Shown: positions 22,930-33,900, counted from the first letter of the stretch. The stretch is DNA of 64,000 nt from Meghimatium bilineatum (GCA_034231615.1 CM067298.1:54278883-54342882); one strand, 5' to 3'. Notes: generated from the letters alone by a model not told the origin. Numbers and translations: made by a program.

Positions 22930-23370
22930 GTAAATACCACAGATAAGCCCAGATTATATAAATGCAATACAAATAAGGCCACAATAGGTAATTAATATCT
23001 ATCTATAAACCCATAACCCTTCAGGGTCGTAGGGGTACCACATTGGATGCTTCAGCACACAGAGTCCTCCAGCGAATTCTATCCTCAGCGATGCGGATGA
23101 GTGTGGAAATATCTTGCCCTGTCCATTCCTTGATGTTGTCTGTCCATGAGGTAATTAATATACATTTTGTTAAAAGGCATTCTGTGATTTTCGTGTGAAA
23201 TTCCATCGCTCTCTAAAGATTTTCGAGGACCTTTTTACGAAAACTGGCAAAATTTGGAACAAGGTAATGCAGTTTTGATAACCACTGGAAAAATGAATGA
23301 ATATTATAAAAATCGGTAAGATTTACCCATCATTTTACTAAATTTCTAGGATTTTTTTCGGATACGTTGG
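22930..23370 (+). repeat. Dispersed repeat, copy 2, interrupted by a LINE tail
   Basis: Left part 22930-22998 and right part from 23149 match 8880-9220. A LINE fragment at 22999-23148 separates them. Confidence 0.6.
22999..23148 (-). mobile_element. 5'-truncated LINE 3' end with target-site duplication
   Basis: 150 bp bounded by identical 13-mers aggtaattaatat (22986-22998 and 23149-23161). The minus-strand frame reads TDNIKEWTGQDISTLIRIAE, then DRIRWRTLCAE, the typical C-terminus of an EN-RT LINE, ending in a tatagatag-type tail. This is the signature of a short target-primed insertion. Confidence 0.85.
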
Positions 23371-23696
23371 AAAACTTTATATCTGTCCATTCCTTGATAT
23401 TGTCTCATTAGTCTCAGTTGGGCATACGACATACATCATCCTCTTCATTATCATCGCAGCTGAGCTGAATGGTAATATTTAGACTATAACGGATGAAAAA
23501 CATTGTCCAACGAAGTATTCTTATTTACACCACTTTGCTTTCTCCCAGGGGCCATACGCTGGAGAAAACTTTTGACATCAAAAAATGTCTTGACACGTGC
23601 ATAAACCACTGTAGTTTGCGAAGTTTCAAGACCGTCAAATGTCATTCTTATTAGTCTCTCTAATTCGTTAAATATATCATGCACAAACATATTGGT

Positions 23697-23900
23697 CTTA
23701 TAATTGTCTAAATGTTGTTATAATTGCCTAAATGGTGCTATAATTGTTAAAATGGTGTTATAATTGTTAAAATGGTGTTATAATTGTCTAATTCAATCCC
23801 CGTTAGTCTCAAGAATTTTAAATTTATCCTTATGCTTCCTACTTGAATTTATTTGTGTAATTGTCTAAAAGGTGTTATAATTGTCTAAGCTATTTTATCC
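23697..23900. repeat. 20-bp tandem repeat
   Basis: Units of ataattgttaaaatggtgtt, four adjacent and one or two displaced. Confidence 0.8.
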
Positions 23901-24772
23901 GGACATTTCAAAATTACATCAAGCCAATGGTAGACCAGGAATACGGTGGACAGAAAACATCAAGATAACCTTGAACAAACATGGACTCAATGTAACCACG
24001 CCGACATATCTGCAATGCAACAAAAACTGAGACCCCCATCCTGTGTTTAACGACAAATGTGGTGGATAATATAAACCATCATCCACCTTGGGAAAGACAA
24101 TAGACAAATGTTTTAGATTCGGTCGTGTTTGTAGACGTTTTTATTGTGTGTGGTGAACCAGAGAACTACTGAAACTATCAGTATGCATAACCTTCGTTAT
24201 TTGTTAAGGATACACAGCGATAACGGATCTGACCGGAGTGCAATGATGTCGACTCATAGACATTATCTTGCAAAGTTGAGATGTCATTTTTTTTTAAAAC
24301 ATTTATATTTAACAAATACGGATAGTTGCAAGTTTTGTTGTTGCTTTCCGTTCTCCAATTCTCATTGGATCTTACTTTGTAGAAGAACGGTGCTACTAAA
24401 ATGCCCAATAGATCTCACTTTGCAAAAGAACGGTCCTACTAGATTTCCAGCATTATGCAGTACTGAGAAAGAGGGTTAGATGTGTCGCCGTCATATCTGC
24501 GCCATTGTTCCGACAAATTGGATTTCGGCGTTGTAACTAGTGCGTTCAGTGTTTTATCACTTCTATTGAATGGTGCGTCTGTAACCATATCGCTAGTAGT
24601 TCAGACGTGCGAGAGTGATATTTGCCGTACTGCAATCTGGACGCAACCTGACAGCTAACGATAGGCAGGTATGCCTGATCTTTTCGCCAATATTGGTGCT
24701 GTTTTCGACATAATCAGAGACGCCCACAGTGACAAGCTATAGTTCATGGGCATACTATATGCATGTACTCAC

Positions 24773-24981
24773 CTGAAACCCCAGAAACAAGCACAGATAC
24801 CATGGTGGCCTCTCGTCCACAGTAAATAAAATTCCCATTTTCTTCTTTGCAGCTGGTGGCTGAACATTTTCCTGATCATGTCTACCTGTATCGTTCTGTA
24901 TATGTAAATCGATATCCTGATATACTGTCATTGTATCAGTCGTTGTCTTCTGTGTGACGATGACAGAGTATTCTTAATTGT
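24773..24981 (-). CDS. SLC23: SLC23 transporter first coding exon (start at 24931)
   Basis: The gene encodes a multi-pass plasma-membrane carrier of the NAT/NCS2 family, which moves purine/pyrimidine bases or ascorbate with Na+ or H+. This exon has 53 codons from ATG 24931-24929 to donor TTTCAG|GTGAGT at 24773: a polar cytoplasmic N-terminus (MTVYQDIDLHIQNDTGRHDQ), then the family hallmark DERPPWYLCLFLGFQ entering TM1. The frame upstream of the ATG meets a TAA just inside the likely acceptor ccactggttgcag (exon edge 24981), so this ATG is the first usable one and 24932-24981 is 5'UTR. Exons downstream on this strand: 22209-22366, (one not found), 13905-14086, 11459-11558, 6185-6341, 4529-4678, 4099-4202. 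The visible part is about 337 residues of a family usually near 550-650. Substrate type is uncertain. Confidence 0.93.
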
Positions 24982-25139
24982 CTGCAACCAGTGGAAAAAA
25001 AACCATTGTATCAACGTGATATTTGTAAAACTGTTCTTATGCATCTTACGATTTATTTAAATATAAATACCTTAGAGCCTGTAACATATGTATAAATAAT
25101 GTTAATATAGTGCACATTGTGTACATAATGTATGTATAT

Positions 25140-25930
25140 TTCGGCGGTTGACGAAGAAATACGTGTTGACTGCACAGTAAATAAACTATTATTTCAATCT
25201 TTGAAGAAGCGAACAGTGTTGCTTGAATAGTAGATATAGACTTTGAACCAAAAAAACTGTTACTTGCAAAGTCGAAACAACCGATATCTTAGCCTTTAAT
25301 CAAACGAAAAAAAGTTACATACACAATATGTATATCCGTTATTTCAACCTTTGATCAAGCTAAACGTGTTGCTAACAGTGTATCTACATGTTATTTCAAC
25401 CTTTTGATCAAGCGAAAAGTGTTGCTAACAGTGTATCTACACGTTATTTCAACATTTTGATCAAGCGAAAAGTGTTGTTAACAGTATATCTACACGTTAT
25501 TACAACCGTTATCAAGCGAAAATATTTAAAATTTACAAGTTACAGAGACAGAAGGAAAGAACAAGAAAGAAATGCTTAGACAACGTCAAGGACATTCTGA
25601 ACAAATATGATTATGGCACAACACTGAAGACATTATAAATTATTTCCTCCTGTTATTTCAACCAGCGGACAGTATCACTACACATAAATACCTGTTATTA
25701 TTTCAAACAGCGAAAAAGTATGAACACACTTTAGTTCTTGCAGCTATTTCACCGAACTCAATGTATCAACCAACAATAATTTCTGTTGCTATTTCAACTA
25801 ACGGAAACTATAAAAAACAATAATTCCTGCTGCTGCATCAAACAGCGTAAAGTGTCTTCAAAAATTAATACACGCTATTATTTCAACAATGGGAAAGTAT
25901 TATTATACACTAGTTCCTGCTATTGAATTA
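25140..25930. repeat. Degenerate ~55-bp minisatellite upstream of SLC23 exon 1
   Basis: The clear core at 25325-25520 has about four units of gtgttgctaacagtgtatct with ttatttcaaccttttgatca. Weaker units with the ttatttcaa motif continue on both sides. Its place just upstream of the first identified exon puts it in the gene's 5' intron or promoter region. Confidence 0.75.
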
Positions 25931-26236
25931 TTATTAAAAATTAGACATTATAATTCATAAGCACGTCTTAATTTGTCGCGATCAGTGGCTTGTGATAAGG
26001 GCATATTGTTACAGGCAAAGTTAGACACGATGTCGAAAGTGTTTGAAAACGAAAACTACAAATTGTAAATAACAAATTAGTACATAATAGTATCGTAGTG
26101 GTTCGACATTGGACACACAACCAGCTCTGAACAAAGGAAAGCGGGGACCGCCACGTGGACGCATATGCCAAAACCAATACTAAATTTCGTCACAACTGAA
26201 AGCAATTTAGTATAAGAGGAAAGAGAGGAAAGGGTA

Positions 26237-26256
26237 GGGGGGGGGGGGGGGGGGGG
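26237..26256. repeat. G20 homopolymer
   Basis: Twenty consecutive G, a potential G-quadruplex and a likely sequencing trouble spot. Confidence 0.95.
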
Positions 26257-26329
26257 TCGGTGGCGATGCTTGCAAAACACATTTCTAGTTTTGGCGACGC
26301 CATTAGCACAAAATGTAATTTTAAAAAAT

Positions 26330-26579
26330 AATGTTATCAGCAGCGACATGAGCAAAAACATGAATATTATCAGCAGCCACACGATCAAAAAAATTAATAT
26401 TATCAGCAGCCACACGATTAAAAAATGAATGTTATCAGCAGCAACACGATGAAAAAAATGAATGTTATCAGCAGCCACACGATAAAAAATGAATGTTTTC
26501 AGCAGCAACCCGATCAAAAAAATGAATGTTATCAGCAGCCACACGATCAAAAAATGAATGTTATCAGCAGCCACACGAT

Positions 26580-26622
<43 letters not shown>

Positions 26623-26642
26623 AATGTTATCAGCAGCCACAC
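26330..26642. repeat. ~32-bp minisatellite, left of LINE B
   Basis: About ten units of atgaatgttatcagcagcca plus cacgatcaaaaa. The A-run of one unit has grown to A40 (26581-26620). The array resumes after LINE B at 30695-30750, showing the LINE inserted inside it. Confidence 0.95.
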
Positions 26643-26838
26643 CCCCATCGAGGCCAGAACCTTGAAGTGGTGATGGGGCTTAGTTCAGCCATCAGAGGCT
26701 GGAAACTAAGACTGGTCGGGCACTCCCACTCGAGCAGGACCATAGTCCGGCCCAAGTAAGCAGAGTGCTGAAGACGGAGGCAACCAGCCAAAAGGCGCAC
26801 AGATAATCAGGTTGCCACGCATAAAACACAATGGAAAC

Positions 26839-29800
26839 ATGTCTTCATCTAATAAATGTTATGGTGCCTGCCCTGTGGCGGACGTTCAGGCAGGGACGGT
26901 GCCGGGCCCTATACCTCGAAAGGGCCCAACCTCAGTTACTGGAAGTCCTTCTCAATTGCCCCGAGGAGCCAGGAGGCAAGGGAATAGAGCTACTGGCCAA
27001 ACAAACAAACGACCAATAAAAATAATGCACTGGAATGCTGAGGGTGTCAACAGTAAAAGAGATGGATACAGCAAAAAATTGGAACTTGAAAATGTCCTCA
27101 GTGAAGAACAAGTTAATATTTGCTGTATCCAAGAAACACACCTCAGCAGCGACATAGCCTTCAAAATCAGAGGCTACCAGTGCTACCGATCTGACCGAAA
27201 AGACAGGCGAAAGGGTGGAATTCTGACACTAGTTAAAAACAATATCAGCGCATGTCAGCTGGAAGTATACATGGACGGGGCAGAATACCAGATGCTCCAC
27301 CTAAAAACAGACAGTGCAGAATTCCATCTCCTGAACTACTACTGCCCAAATGATAAACCATTGGCACTAGACACAATTCCAGATAAAGAAAGGCTTATGG
27401 TGTGTGGTGACTTCAACAGCCACTCTCAGAGCTGGGGCTACGATCATATCGACAAGAGAGGTGAGGAACTTGAGAGCTGGCAGGATGAAAATAATCTCAT
27501 TCTTATTAACCAGCCAGCTGACTCACCAACCTTCTACTCGAGAGCATGGCACACCACCTCTACACCAGACCTGGCATTCTACTCACCAGGCCTGGAATGG
27601 AACATCACACGTGTCGTTGGAAAGCAGCTTGGGGGTAGTGACCACAGACCAGTATTTCTGGAAATTCACAATGAATATACCAAGGACAGCAGCACGCTCA
27701 CTAGGTGGAACTATAAGAGGGCAGACTGGAAAATGTACCAGCATTTAACCAGTGTTCTAGCTAAGGACATGAACTTGGACAAAGACATCAATAGAGCAGT
27801 GAGTGAATTTAATAGATGTATACTACATGCTGCTAGTAAAACCATACCCAGGGGGGCACGCAAAAACTACAAACCCTACTGGAATGATGAACTGGAAAAG
27901 CTGCAAAATGAGATGGAAACATCTAGAAAGCAGGCTGAGAACAGACCTAGCCAAGAACATCACAACAAATATCAGCAAACAAAGGCTAAATTTCAAAGAG
28001 CCAAGTTACAAGCCAGACGGAACAGCTGGAAAGAAAAAACAGAGTCGCTGAACCTAGAAAGAGATACTAGGAAATTATGGAAACTTGTAAAACAACTAAA
28101 TGATGAAGGTACAGGGAGAAATACCAGGATCACGCTTTATAAAGATAGAAACATTTTAACAGGTAAACATGCAGCTGATTACTTTGCAGATTCCTTTGCA
28201 GAAGACAATAACGTCAAAGTCAGCCCAGACAAACAACAGGAGGTTCGAGCGAACCAGCAAAACATTGGACAAGACGAACCTATACCTGAAGTCATGGAGG
28301 CACCAATCACAATGAGAGAACTGGAGCATGCAATATCCAAATTGAAAATGAAAAAGTCCCCTGGAGCTGATGGAGTGTCCAATGAAATGATTAGAAACCT
28401 GGGAATTGCAGCAAGAGCAAAGCTGCTGCAAATCTTTAACACAAGCTGGTCCACAGGTAATGTACCACAGGCATGGAGAGAAGCAATAATGATACCTCTC
28501 CTCAAATCAGGAAAAGATGGCAACACAGTCTCCAACTACAGGCCCATCAGCCTCACAAGCTGTCTATGCAAAACAATGGAACGCATTATCAATCTTAGGA
28601 TGCAGTGGTACCTTGAAAGTGAAAACCTTCTGGTATCACAGCAAGCAGGTTTCAGACAGTGCTACTCTACTGAAGATCAGGCAACCTACCTCTCCCAAGA
28701 GATTGAGGATGCCTTCCAAGATAAGAAACTGGTACTAGCAGCATGGATAGACCTTAGGAAAGCATTTGATAAGGTCTGGAAAGAAGGGCTCCTAAAGAAA
28801 TTGCGAAATTGCAGGGTTAGCTCAAGAATGTACAAATGGGTAAAAGCATACCTGCATAATAGAAGAGCCAGGGTACAATTAGATGGTCGCAAAAGCAAGA
28901 AAGTCCTACTGCGTCATGGAGTCCCCCAGGGAGGAGTCCTGTCACCCACACTTTTCTTGGTTTACATCAATGACCTAGTTGCTGAACTACCACACGGGAT
29001 GAAAGTGGCAATGTATGCTGACGACCTGGTGATCTGGTGCACGGAAGAACATGCGACAGTGGCCACTAAACAAATACAAAGAGCTATCGATGCCCTAACC
29101 TTATGGGCAAATAGATGGTGTGTCAGCATTAACACAGATAAGTGCAGCACTACACTCTTTACCCTCTCACCAAAACAAAAAGCCGGTCATATCAAGATAG
29201 ACGGAGAGCTCTTGAAAGAAGACAAACAACCAACATACCTCGGAGTTACTTTTGATGATAAGCTGACATGGAAGCAGCACATAAACAAAGCAACAACAAA
29301 AGCCAGGAGGAAGTTAGCTATCCTGAGAAAACTAAGTGGAACCACATGGGGAGCCAGTGGGAATATACTCAGTAAAGTTTACCAGCAAGGCATAAGACCA
29401 CACCTGGAATATGGTTCAGCTGCGTGGTGTCCTGCATCAAACACCACATTACAAGATCTAGATAAAGTGCAAAACCAGGCACTTAGAATAATGTTGGGAG
29501 CAATGAAATCAACACCCATAGCAGAGATGCAGAAAATGGGAAGAATGCAAACACTTGGCGAACGCAGAGACACAAAAGTACTAATTCAAGCGGAAAAGTT
29601 TCAGTGTATGCCAAGTCATCCAATGAAGGAAAGATTCCAAAACCTAGCAATGGGGCGACTGAAAAGAAGCAGCTTTATCCATCAAGCTAAACGACTCCGT
29701 AGACAACTTACAGACCTACCTGAAGTTGACAGCCCCTTAAGGTCTGTACCAGAACAAACCCCATGGAGTGAAAGGCATGGAATGCCAATATACATTCAGA

Positions 29801-30204
29801 CCCATGTGAAAGGAATACTAAGCGAGGACGAACAGAACAGTGTGCAGCGGAGGACAGTCACCCTCAGTTTCCTGGACGAGGAATATCCACAAGATATATG
29901 GGTCAGAGTATACACAGATGGGTCAGCACAGAATGCTGTGAGGAATGGAGGTGCAGGTGTATATATAGAATATCCACACACGCCTAGAGATACAATCAGA
30001 ACACCGACAGGAAAATTCTGCAATAATTATGATGCAGAAATCCAGGCAATTACTGTGGCAGCTAAAAAACTGCTGAACTCCAACTCTGACCTACAGCCTG
30101 TGGTATTCCTGACAGATGCAAGGTCAGTGCTTCAAGCTCTCCAGTCTGGAAAACTAACAGACTTGAAAAACTACTTAGCGAATTGTCTTACCAGTATAGG
30201 GTAA
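26839..30204 (+). CDS. LINE polyprotein, copy B, frameshifted in RNase H
   Basis: The first ATG of the frame (26839) is 196 bp from the element's 5' end. It opens a basic, Pro-rich leader of about 60 residues, then endonuclease (MHWNAEG about residue 63, QETHL about 95, GDFNSHSQSWG about 189, GSDHRPVF about 266), RT (WIDLRKAFD about 635, GVPQGGVLSP about 694, YADD about 726) and RNase H (VYTDGSAQ about 1024). Near 30165 the run reads ttgaaaaacta where copy A has one more A. This shifts the frame and ends the protein at 30204, before the last RNase H motif. The rest continues in another frame to 30662. With the extra A the product would be about 1274 residues. The leader has no zinc knuckles of the gag type. 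Confidence 0.93.
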   Translation: MSSSNKCYGACPVADVQAGTVPGPIPRKGPTSVTGSPSQLPRGARRQGNRATGQTNKRPIKIMHWNAEGVNSKRDGYSKKLELENVLSEEQVNICCIQETHLSSDIAFKIRGYQCYRSDRKDRRKGGILTLVKNNISACQLEVYMDGAEYQMLHLKTDSAEFHLLNYYCPNDKPLALDTIPDKERLMVCGDFNSHSQSWGYDHIDKRGEELESWQDENNLILINQPADSPTFYSRAWHTTSTPDLAFYSPGLEWNITRVVGKQLGGSDHRPVFLEIHNEYTKDSSTLTRWNYKRADWKMYQHLTSVLAKDMNLDKDINRAVSEFNRCILHAASKTIPRGARKNYKPYWNDELEKLQNEMETSRKQAENRPSQEHHNKYQQTKAKFQRAKLQARRNSWKEKTESLNLERDTRKLWKLVKQLNDEGTGRNTRITLYKDRNILTGKHAADYFADSFAEDNNVKVSPDKQQEVRANQQNIGQDEPIPEVMEAPITMRELEHAISKLKMKKSPGADGVSNEMIRNLGIAARAKLLQIFNTSWSTGNVPQAWREAIMIPLLKSGKDGNTVSNYRPISLTSCLCKTMERIINLRMQWYLESENLLVSQQAGFRQCYSTEDQATYLSQEIEDAFQDKKLVLAAWIDLRKAFDKVWKEGLLKKLRNCRVSSRMYKWVKAYLHNRRARVQLDGRKSKKVLLRHGVPQGGVLSPTLFLVYINDLVAELPHGMKVAMYADDLVIWCTEEHATVATKQIQRAIDALTLWANRWCVSINTDKCSTTLFTLSPKQKAGHIKIDGELLKEDKQPTYLGVTFDDKLTWKQHINKATTKARRKLAILRKLSGTTWGASGNILSKVYQQGIRPHLEYGSAAWCPASNTTLQDLDKVQNQALRIMLGAMKSTPIAEMQKMGRMQTLGERRDTKVLIQAEKFQCMPSHPMKERFQNLAMGRLKRSSFIHQAKRLRRQLTDLPEVDSPLRSVPEQTPWSERHGMPIYIQTHVKGILSEDEQNSVQRRTVTLSFLDEEYPQDIWVRVYTDGSAQNAVRNGGAGVYIEYPHTPRDTIRTPTGKFCNNYDAEIQAITVAAKKLLNSNSDLQPVVFLTDARSVLQALQSGKLTDLKNYLANCLTSIG

Positions 30205-30662
30205 CCATGCAGTGGATACCCTCTCACTGTGGAATACCAGGAAATGAAAAAGCAGACCAACTGGCTAAGGAAGGTGCTGCCGAAGATCAACCAGATATAC
30301 CAATCACCTACCATCAGAAAAAACAGATGATCAAGTCAATAAGAAAGCCACAAACACCAACACAAGATGACTATCACATTATGAACAGATCAGAACAAGT
30401 TATAATTCTACGTCTCAGAACAGGACACAACCGACTCCGCAGTCACATGTATACAAAGTTCAAGATTGGCAACACGGCCATGTGTACATGTGGACAGGCA
30501 GTACAGAGTGCCAAACATATACTTCAAGAGTGTTCTGAGCATGAAACGCTGAGGCAGACATATTGGCCAGAGGAAACAACACTGGAATCGAAGCTCTATG
30601 GGACACTGTATGAACTACAAAAGACAGTGAGTTTTATTAAGGAGACAGAATTGCAGATATAG
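30183..30662 (+). pseudogene. LINE B, displaced end of RNase H and C-terminal knuckle
   Basis: This frame encodes QWIPSHCGIPGNEKADQLA and the C-terminal CTCGQAVQSAKHILQEC block that follow in copy A's single frame. It is separated here by the one-base shift. Confidence 0.93.
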
Positions 30663-30694
30663 ACATGTTTCAAGTGAACGAAAGAAGAAGAAGA

Positions 30695-30750
30695 AGCAGC
30701 CACACGATCAAACAATGAATGCTATCAGCAGCCACACGAACAACTATGAA
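30695..30750. repeat. Minisatellite, right of LINE B
   Basis: Continuation of the 26330-26642 array (gcagccacacgatcaaaca, atgaatgctatcagcagcca). Confidence 0.9.
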
Positions 30751-31199
30751 TAAATCACGAATATATTTCAACTTTCAGAAATATTAATAATATTTTAGTC
30801 CAAAGTAGTCATAATCTTGTGCATTTCTGCACAAAAGTACGTCTGTATTATATATAAATATTAAACCAATCAAGATAAATACTGCAGGCCATTTAGACCA
30901 GTGGTGAGGAAAAATGATATCCACTTGTTCAATTCGCCCCCAAGCCATTTAATATGTTTCTGGCTCACCAGTATAGTTATGTAAAATGTACCTTGTGTGG
31001 TTGCTTTCACTGGGAACTTGAGTCTAATTAGATCAGAGCCTCACAACTATTAAAAATAGTTATCCAGTCACCACGACCTCCTGAAATATAAATGCTTATT
31101 AAATGTATGATATACTTTGTAAAAATAAATTTAAACAAATACTGTTTGGAGTTCCAAAGGAATTAAAACAATTATTTTTATCCTATTAGCTCTTAAAAG
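30751..31199. other. Intergenic, nothing recognised
   Basis: AT-rich sequence without a supported feature. Confidence 0.4.
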
Positions 31200-31372
31200 C
31201 AGTTCTTCTTCTTCTTCTTCTGCGTTCATTCTCAAACTCCCTCTCGATATCTCTTGTAGTAGGACAATGGTCATACTAGATGTATAGTAGGATGTAGTCC
31301 AGAGAATGGAAATGTGTTGTGTCGCCGCTTTATTTGCGCTAATGGTTCAACACATCCATCTTCGGCCTGGAA
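31200..31372 (-). mobile_element. SINE (GAA-tail family), copy 3
   Basis: Full-length reverse copy: ttcttcttcttcttctgcgttcattc at the low end, catccatcttcggc at the high end. Flanked by aaaagcagttc and aaaacagttc, a target-site duplication with one missing base. Confidence 0.85.
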
Positions 31373-31564
31373 AACAGTTCAATTTGCCCCACTGTTTAAA
31401 AAATATTGCTCACCTCTGATGCTGGTTCATTCAATTAAATATAAACATTTTCTGCACACACTGAAAACATGTAGGCCTACTAATTAACTTATGTGGATGG
31501 CCTGGTATTCCTTGATGATGTCTACTCAAGATTTGCATTAGCACTATTTTCTACCGCTTAGCTC

Positions 31565-31645
31565 TTTTTCTTCTCCTGCATTAATTCTCAAACTCCTACA
31601 GATTAGCAGGATGTAGTCCGGAGGACGGAATGCGCTTCACGGTTT
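31565..31645 (-). mobile_element. SINE (GAA-tail family), decayed fragment
   Basis: Retains ttaattctcaaactcct and agcaggatgtagtccgga of the SINE 3' half. Confidence 0.6.
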
Positions 31646-31982
31646 ACAGAATGACTGCGATGTATGCGCCTTTCAGCTTGACTCATCAAACCAGTACGGC
31701 TTCGGTATTAATTTGATAATCTATAGTACGGTACAGTTAACTACACCTCAAACCTGATGTTCGCCTCTTATAACACGTCTGTATAGCAAGTGTTTCTATT
31801 ATGTCCTTCTATCGTGCAACTGTAACACACGGGCAATGAAGCTTATACAATAGAACATTATCTGCCCATTTTACATTTAAGTACCCACGTATACACGCAT
31901 TAGTATACATATGTGCGTGTGTGTGCGCTCTCAGACACTTTCTAGAGTACTCTACCTTCTATTATAATAGTATCGCTTAGAA

Positions 31983-32065
31983 CAGTAGTTCTCATCCGAC
32001 GGGGAAATCCTCCAATCATCCACCCCCCACCCCCCCCCCCAGGTGCATTGTTGGTTTTTTTTTAG
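31983..32065 (+). mobile_element. hAT-like terminus
   Basis: Begins cagtagttctcatccgacgg, similar to hAT-type ends elsewhere in the window, followed by a C-rich tract. No partner end found. Confidence 0.35.
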
Positions 32066-32379
32066 AGAATTGGATTGTACTGCAAATCCAAACATTTCAT
32101 TCGTTGAAAAGAAAAGAGATTCCAACATACTCGGAGACAATACAAAAATGCAGGAACTGATCAATTTGAAATTTATATTGATGATTATCATCAATGAACG
32201 TAATTTATGAAAGAGCCACATAAATGTTCGATGGATTTTAGGAGGAAGTTTAGTATAGCTGAAATTTGAGCGAGAACGGATCTCACTTTATTTTTTAACG
32301 TTAAATAATATATAGGATGGGGTTCTTTTTAATCTTGTTAAATACGGAATTGCCTATGTGTATGATTTCTTGGAGCAAG

Positions 32380-32960
32380 TTAATAAGCCTCATCTTCAGA
32401 TACAATGAAGAATATAAACGTATTAAAATGTATTGATTCTTCGAATACGTTCATGAACAAGACGGGAATTGGTTGAAAAAGATCGAGCTTAACATTCGGG
32501 CATTGTTTGAGAAACGTGTTGCTGGTAGCACTAATCAAGGTGTCTGAACCTTTGCATCTCGCTGTATGGGGGTGGGAGAGGAGAGTGATGCATTTCTTGT
32601 GACTACGGATAACATGGATGTAGTGATTGTGGCAGCCACAAAGGTATTGAGCTGGATGCATGTACAGAAGGCTACTCCTGTTTGCACCTTCATTGACTTT
32701 ATGAGTGTTGTAAGAAAATGCATGTGGGTTACCTTGGTGAACAGTGGCTTGAGACAATGGAGAGGTCGTGGTCGAAATGCATCACGTTAATTTTCGTGTC
32801 TGTCCGTGTGGTTGCTCAAGACACTGATACAACGGTCGGCTCGCTTGAACAGCTAGGGTATTTGGCATGTGGGCAAATGATCGAGCTAATTCTGAGGCAA
32901 AACGGAGGAATGAATTTGGCGAGGATGGTGGCTTATTTTCCATACCCAGAGTGAGGAAGC
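32380..32960. other. GC-richer block with open frames on both strands
   Basis: A minus-strand frame of 125 codons (32380-32757) overlaps plus-strand frames of 74 and 78 codons (32566-32790, 32718-32954). Composition differs from its AT-rich surroundings. No family is recognisable in any frame. It may be a decayed element or retrocopy; I assign no function. Confidence 0.3.
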
Positions 32961-33736
32961 TGAGTTTGGAATGTGATGTCACCTGAGATCAGCCTTGATG
33001 TGAACTTGGAAGAATATTTGTCAACCACTAGAGAACTATAACTGTCATAATGTAATGGTGAATACCCTCACAGGGAGATTGGAGAACATATGTCCAGAGT
33101 GTAGTGATGAAAATTTGATGAATAGCTAGAGAACAAGTTCATCCAGTATTTCATAAAATGATATTTTGCAGCATTTCACAGTCTAGGAAAATGAATTCCA
33201 GTAATATTTTATTACTCTTCGGTGCTAATGAGTTGAATTTAGTACGAAATACATTCAAATTGTCAGATGAAAATAAATCCATACATATTGTTAGTATGAA
33301 TTTCTGGAACTAAACTCTTATTCGGAAACTAGAGATATTTGATGAGAAACCAATAATCTGATTCGGGAACTAGATATGTTTGATGAGAAATCAATCACAT
33401 AATTTTGGACCGTGATCTGCGATTCCTACCCAAAAAGAGCTATGCATGCATTGTTTCCATTTATGTCAACATATCTTTATGAGAAATGCTTTTTTTATAT
33501 TTGGTGCTAGTAAAAACACTGCAGTGAAGTAGACTGCATGTTTTAAAATGAGAATTAGTATACCCTTTTCAAGCACTCCTTCACACGGATTAGCAAGATA
33601 ACACGGGTATCTCTTTTATTACATTCTTCATCTGTTCTAAATCACAAAAGTATATGATTCTATTGAATTGTTTGCTAAAGTATGAAATTGTGTGACTAAT
33701 TTGTTAATTAATATGCCATTAATACTTTTAGCTTCT
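32961..33736. other. Intergenic, nothing recognised
   Basis: Apart from a short local repeat (ggaactagat.tttgatgagaaa.caat, 33315-33400) there is nothing I can name. Confidence 0.4.
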
Positions 33737-33900
33737 TTCATTCTTCTTCTTCGTTCATTCTCAAACTCCTGCTGGATCTCTCTTGTGGCAGGACCATGAT
33801 CCATTCTAGATTTCCAGCAGGATGTATTCCAGAAAATAGAAATGCGTTGTGTCGCCGTTTTATTTGCGCCAATAGCCCGACACATCCATCTTCGGCGGAA
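33737..33900 (-). mobile_element. SINE (GAA-tail family), copy 4
   Basis: Full-length reverse copy flanked by exact 14-mers agcttctttcattc, one overlapping the (TTC)n tail near 33729-33742 and one right after the head at about 33899. This is the clearest duplication in the family. Confidence 0.92.

Larger units (their letters stand above)
26643..30694 (+). mobile_element. LINE copy B, full length, ~4.05 kb
   Basis: Bounded by identical 11-mers agcagccacac (26632-26642 and 30695-30705), so both ends are defined. It comprises a 196-bp 5'UTR, one long reading frame, a 32-bp 3' segment and a (GAA)n tail. The first bases (cccatcgaggccag) match the first bases of copy C, which argues that this is the true 5' end and that the family has no ORF1. 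The 5'UTR carries a hairpin-forming gcaggaccatagtcc.. motif at 26734-26751 and a gctgaagacgga motif that recur in the SINE family. Confidence 0.95.

Noticed and set aside
24144-24479. 111-codon plus-strand frame next to SLC23 exon 1
   Set aside because: It lies in the intron antisense to the gene, with no motif or repeat support.
26077-26640. 187-codon minus-strand frame with Phe run
   Set aside because: It reads through the A40 tract and the ~32-bp minisatellite; not a gene.
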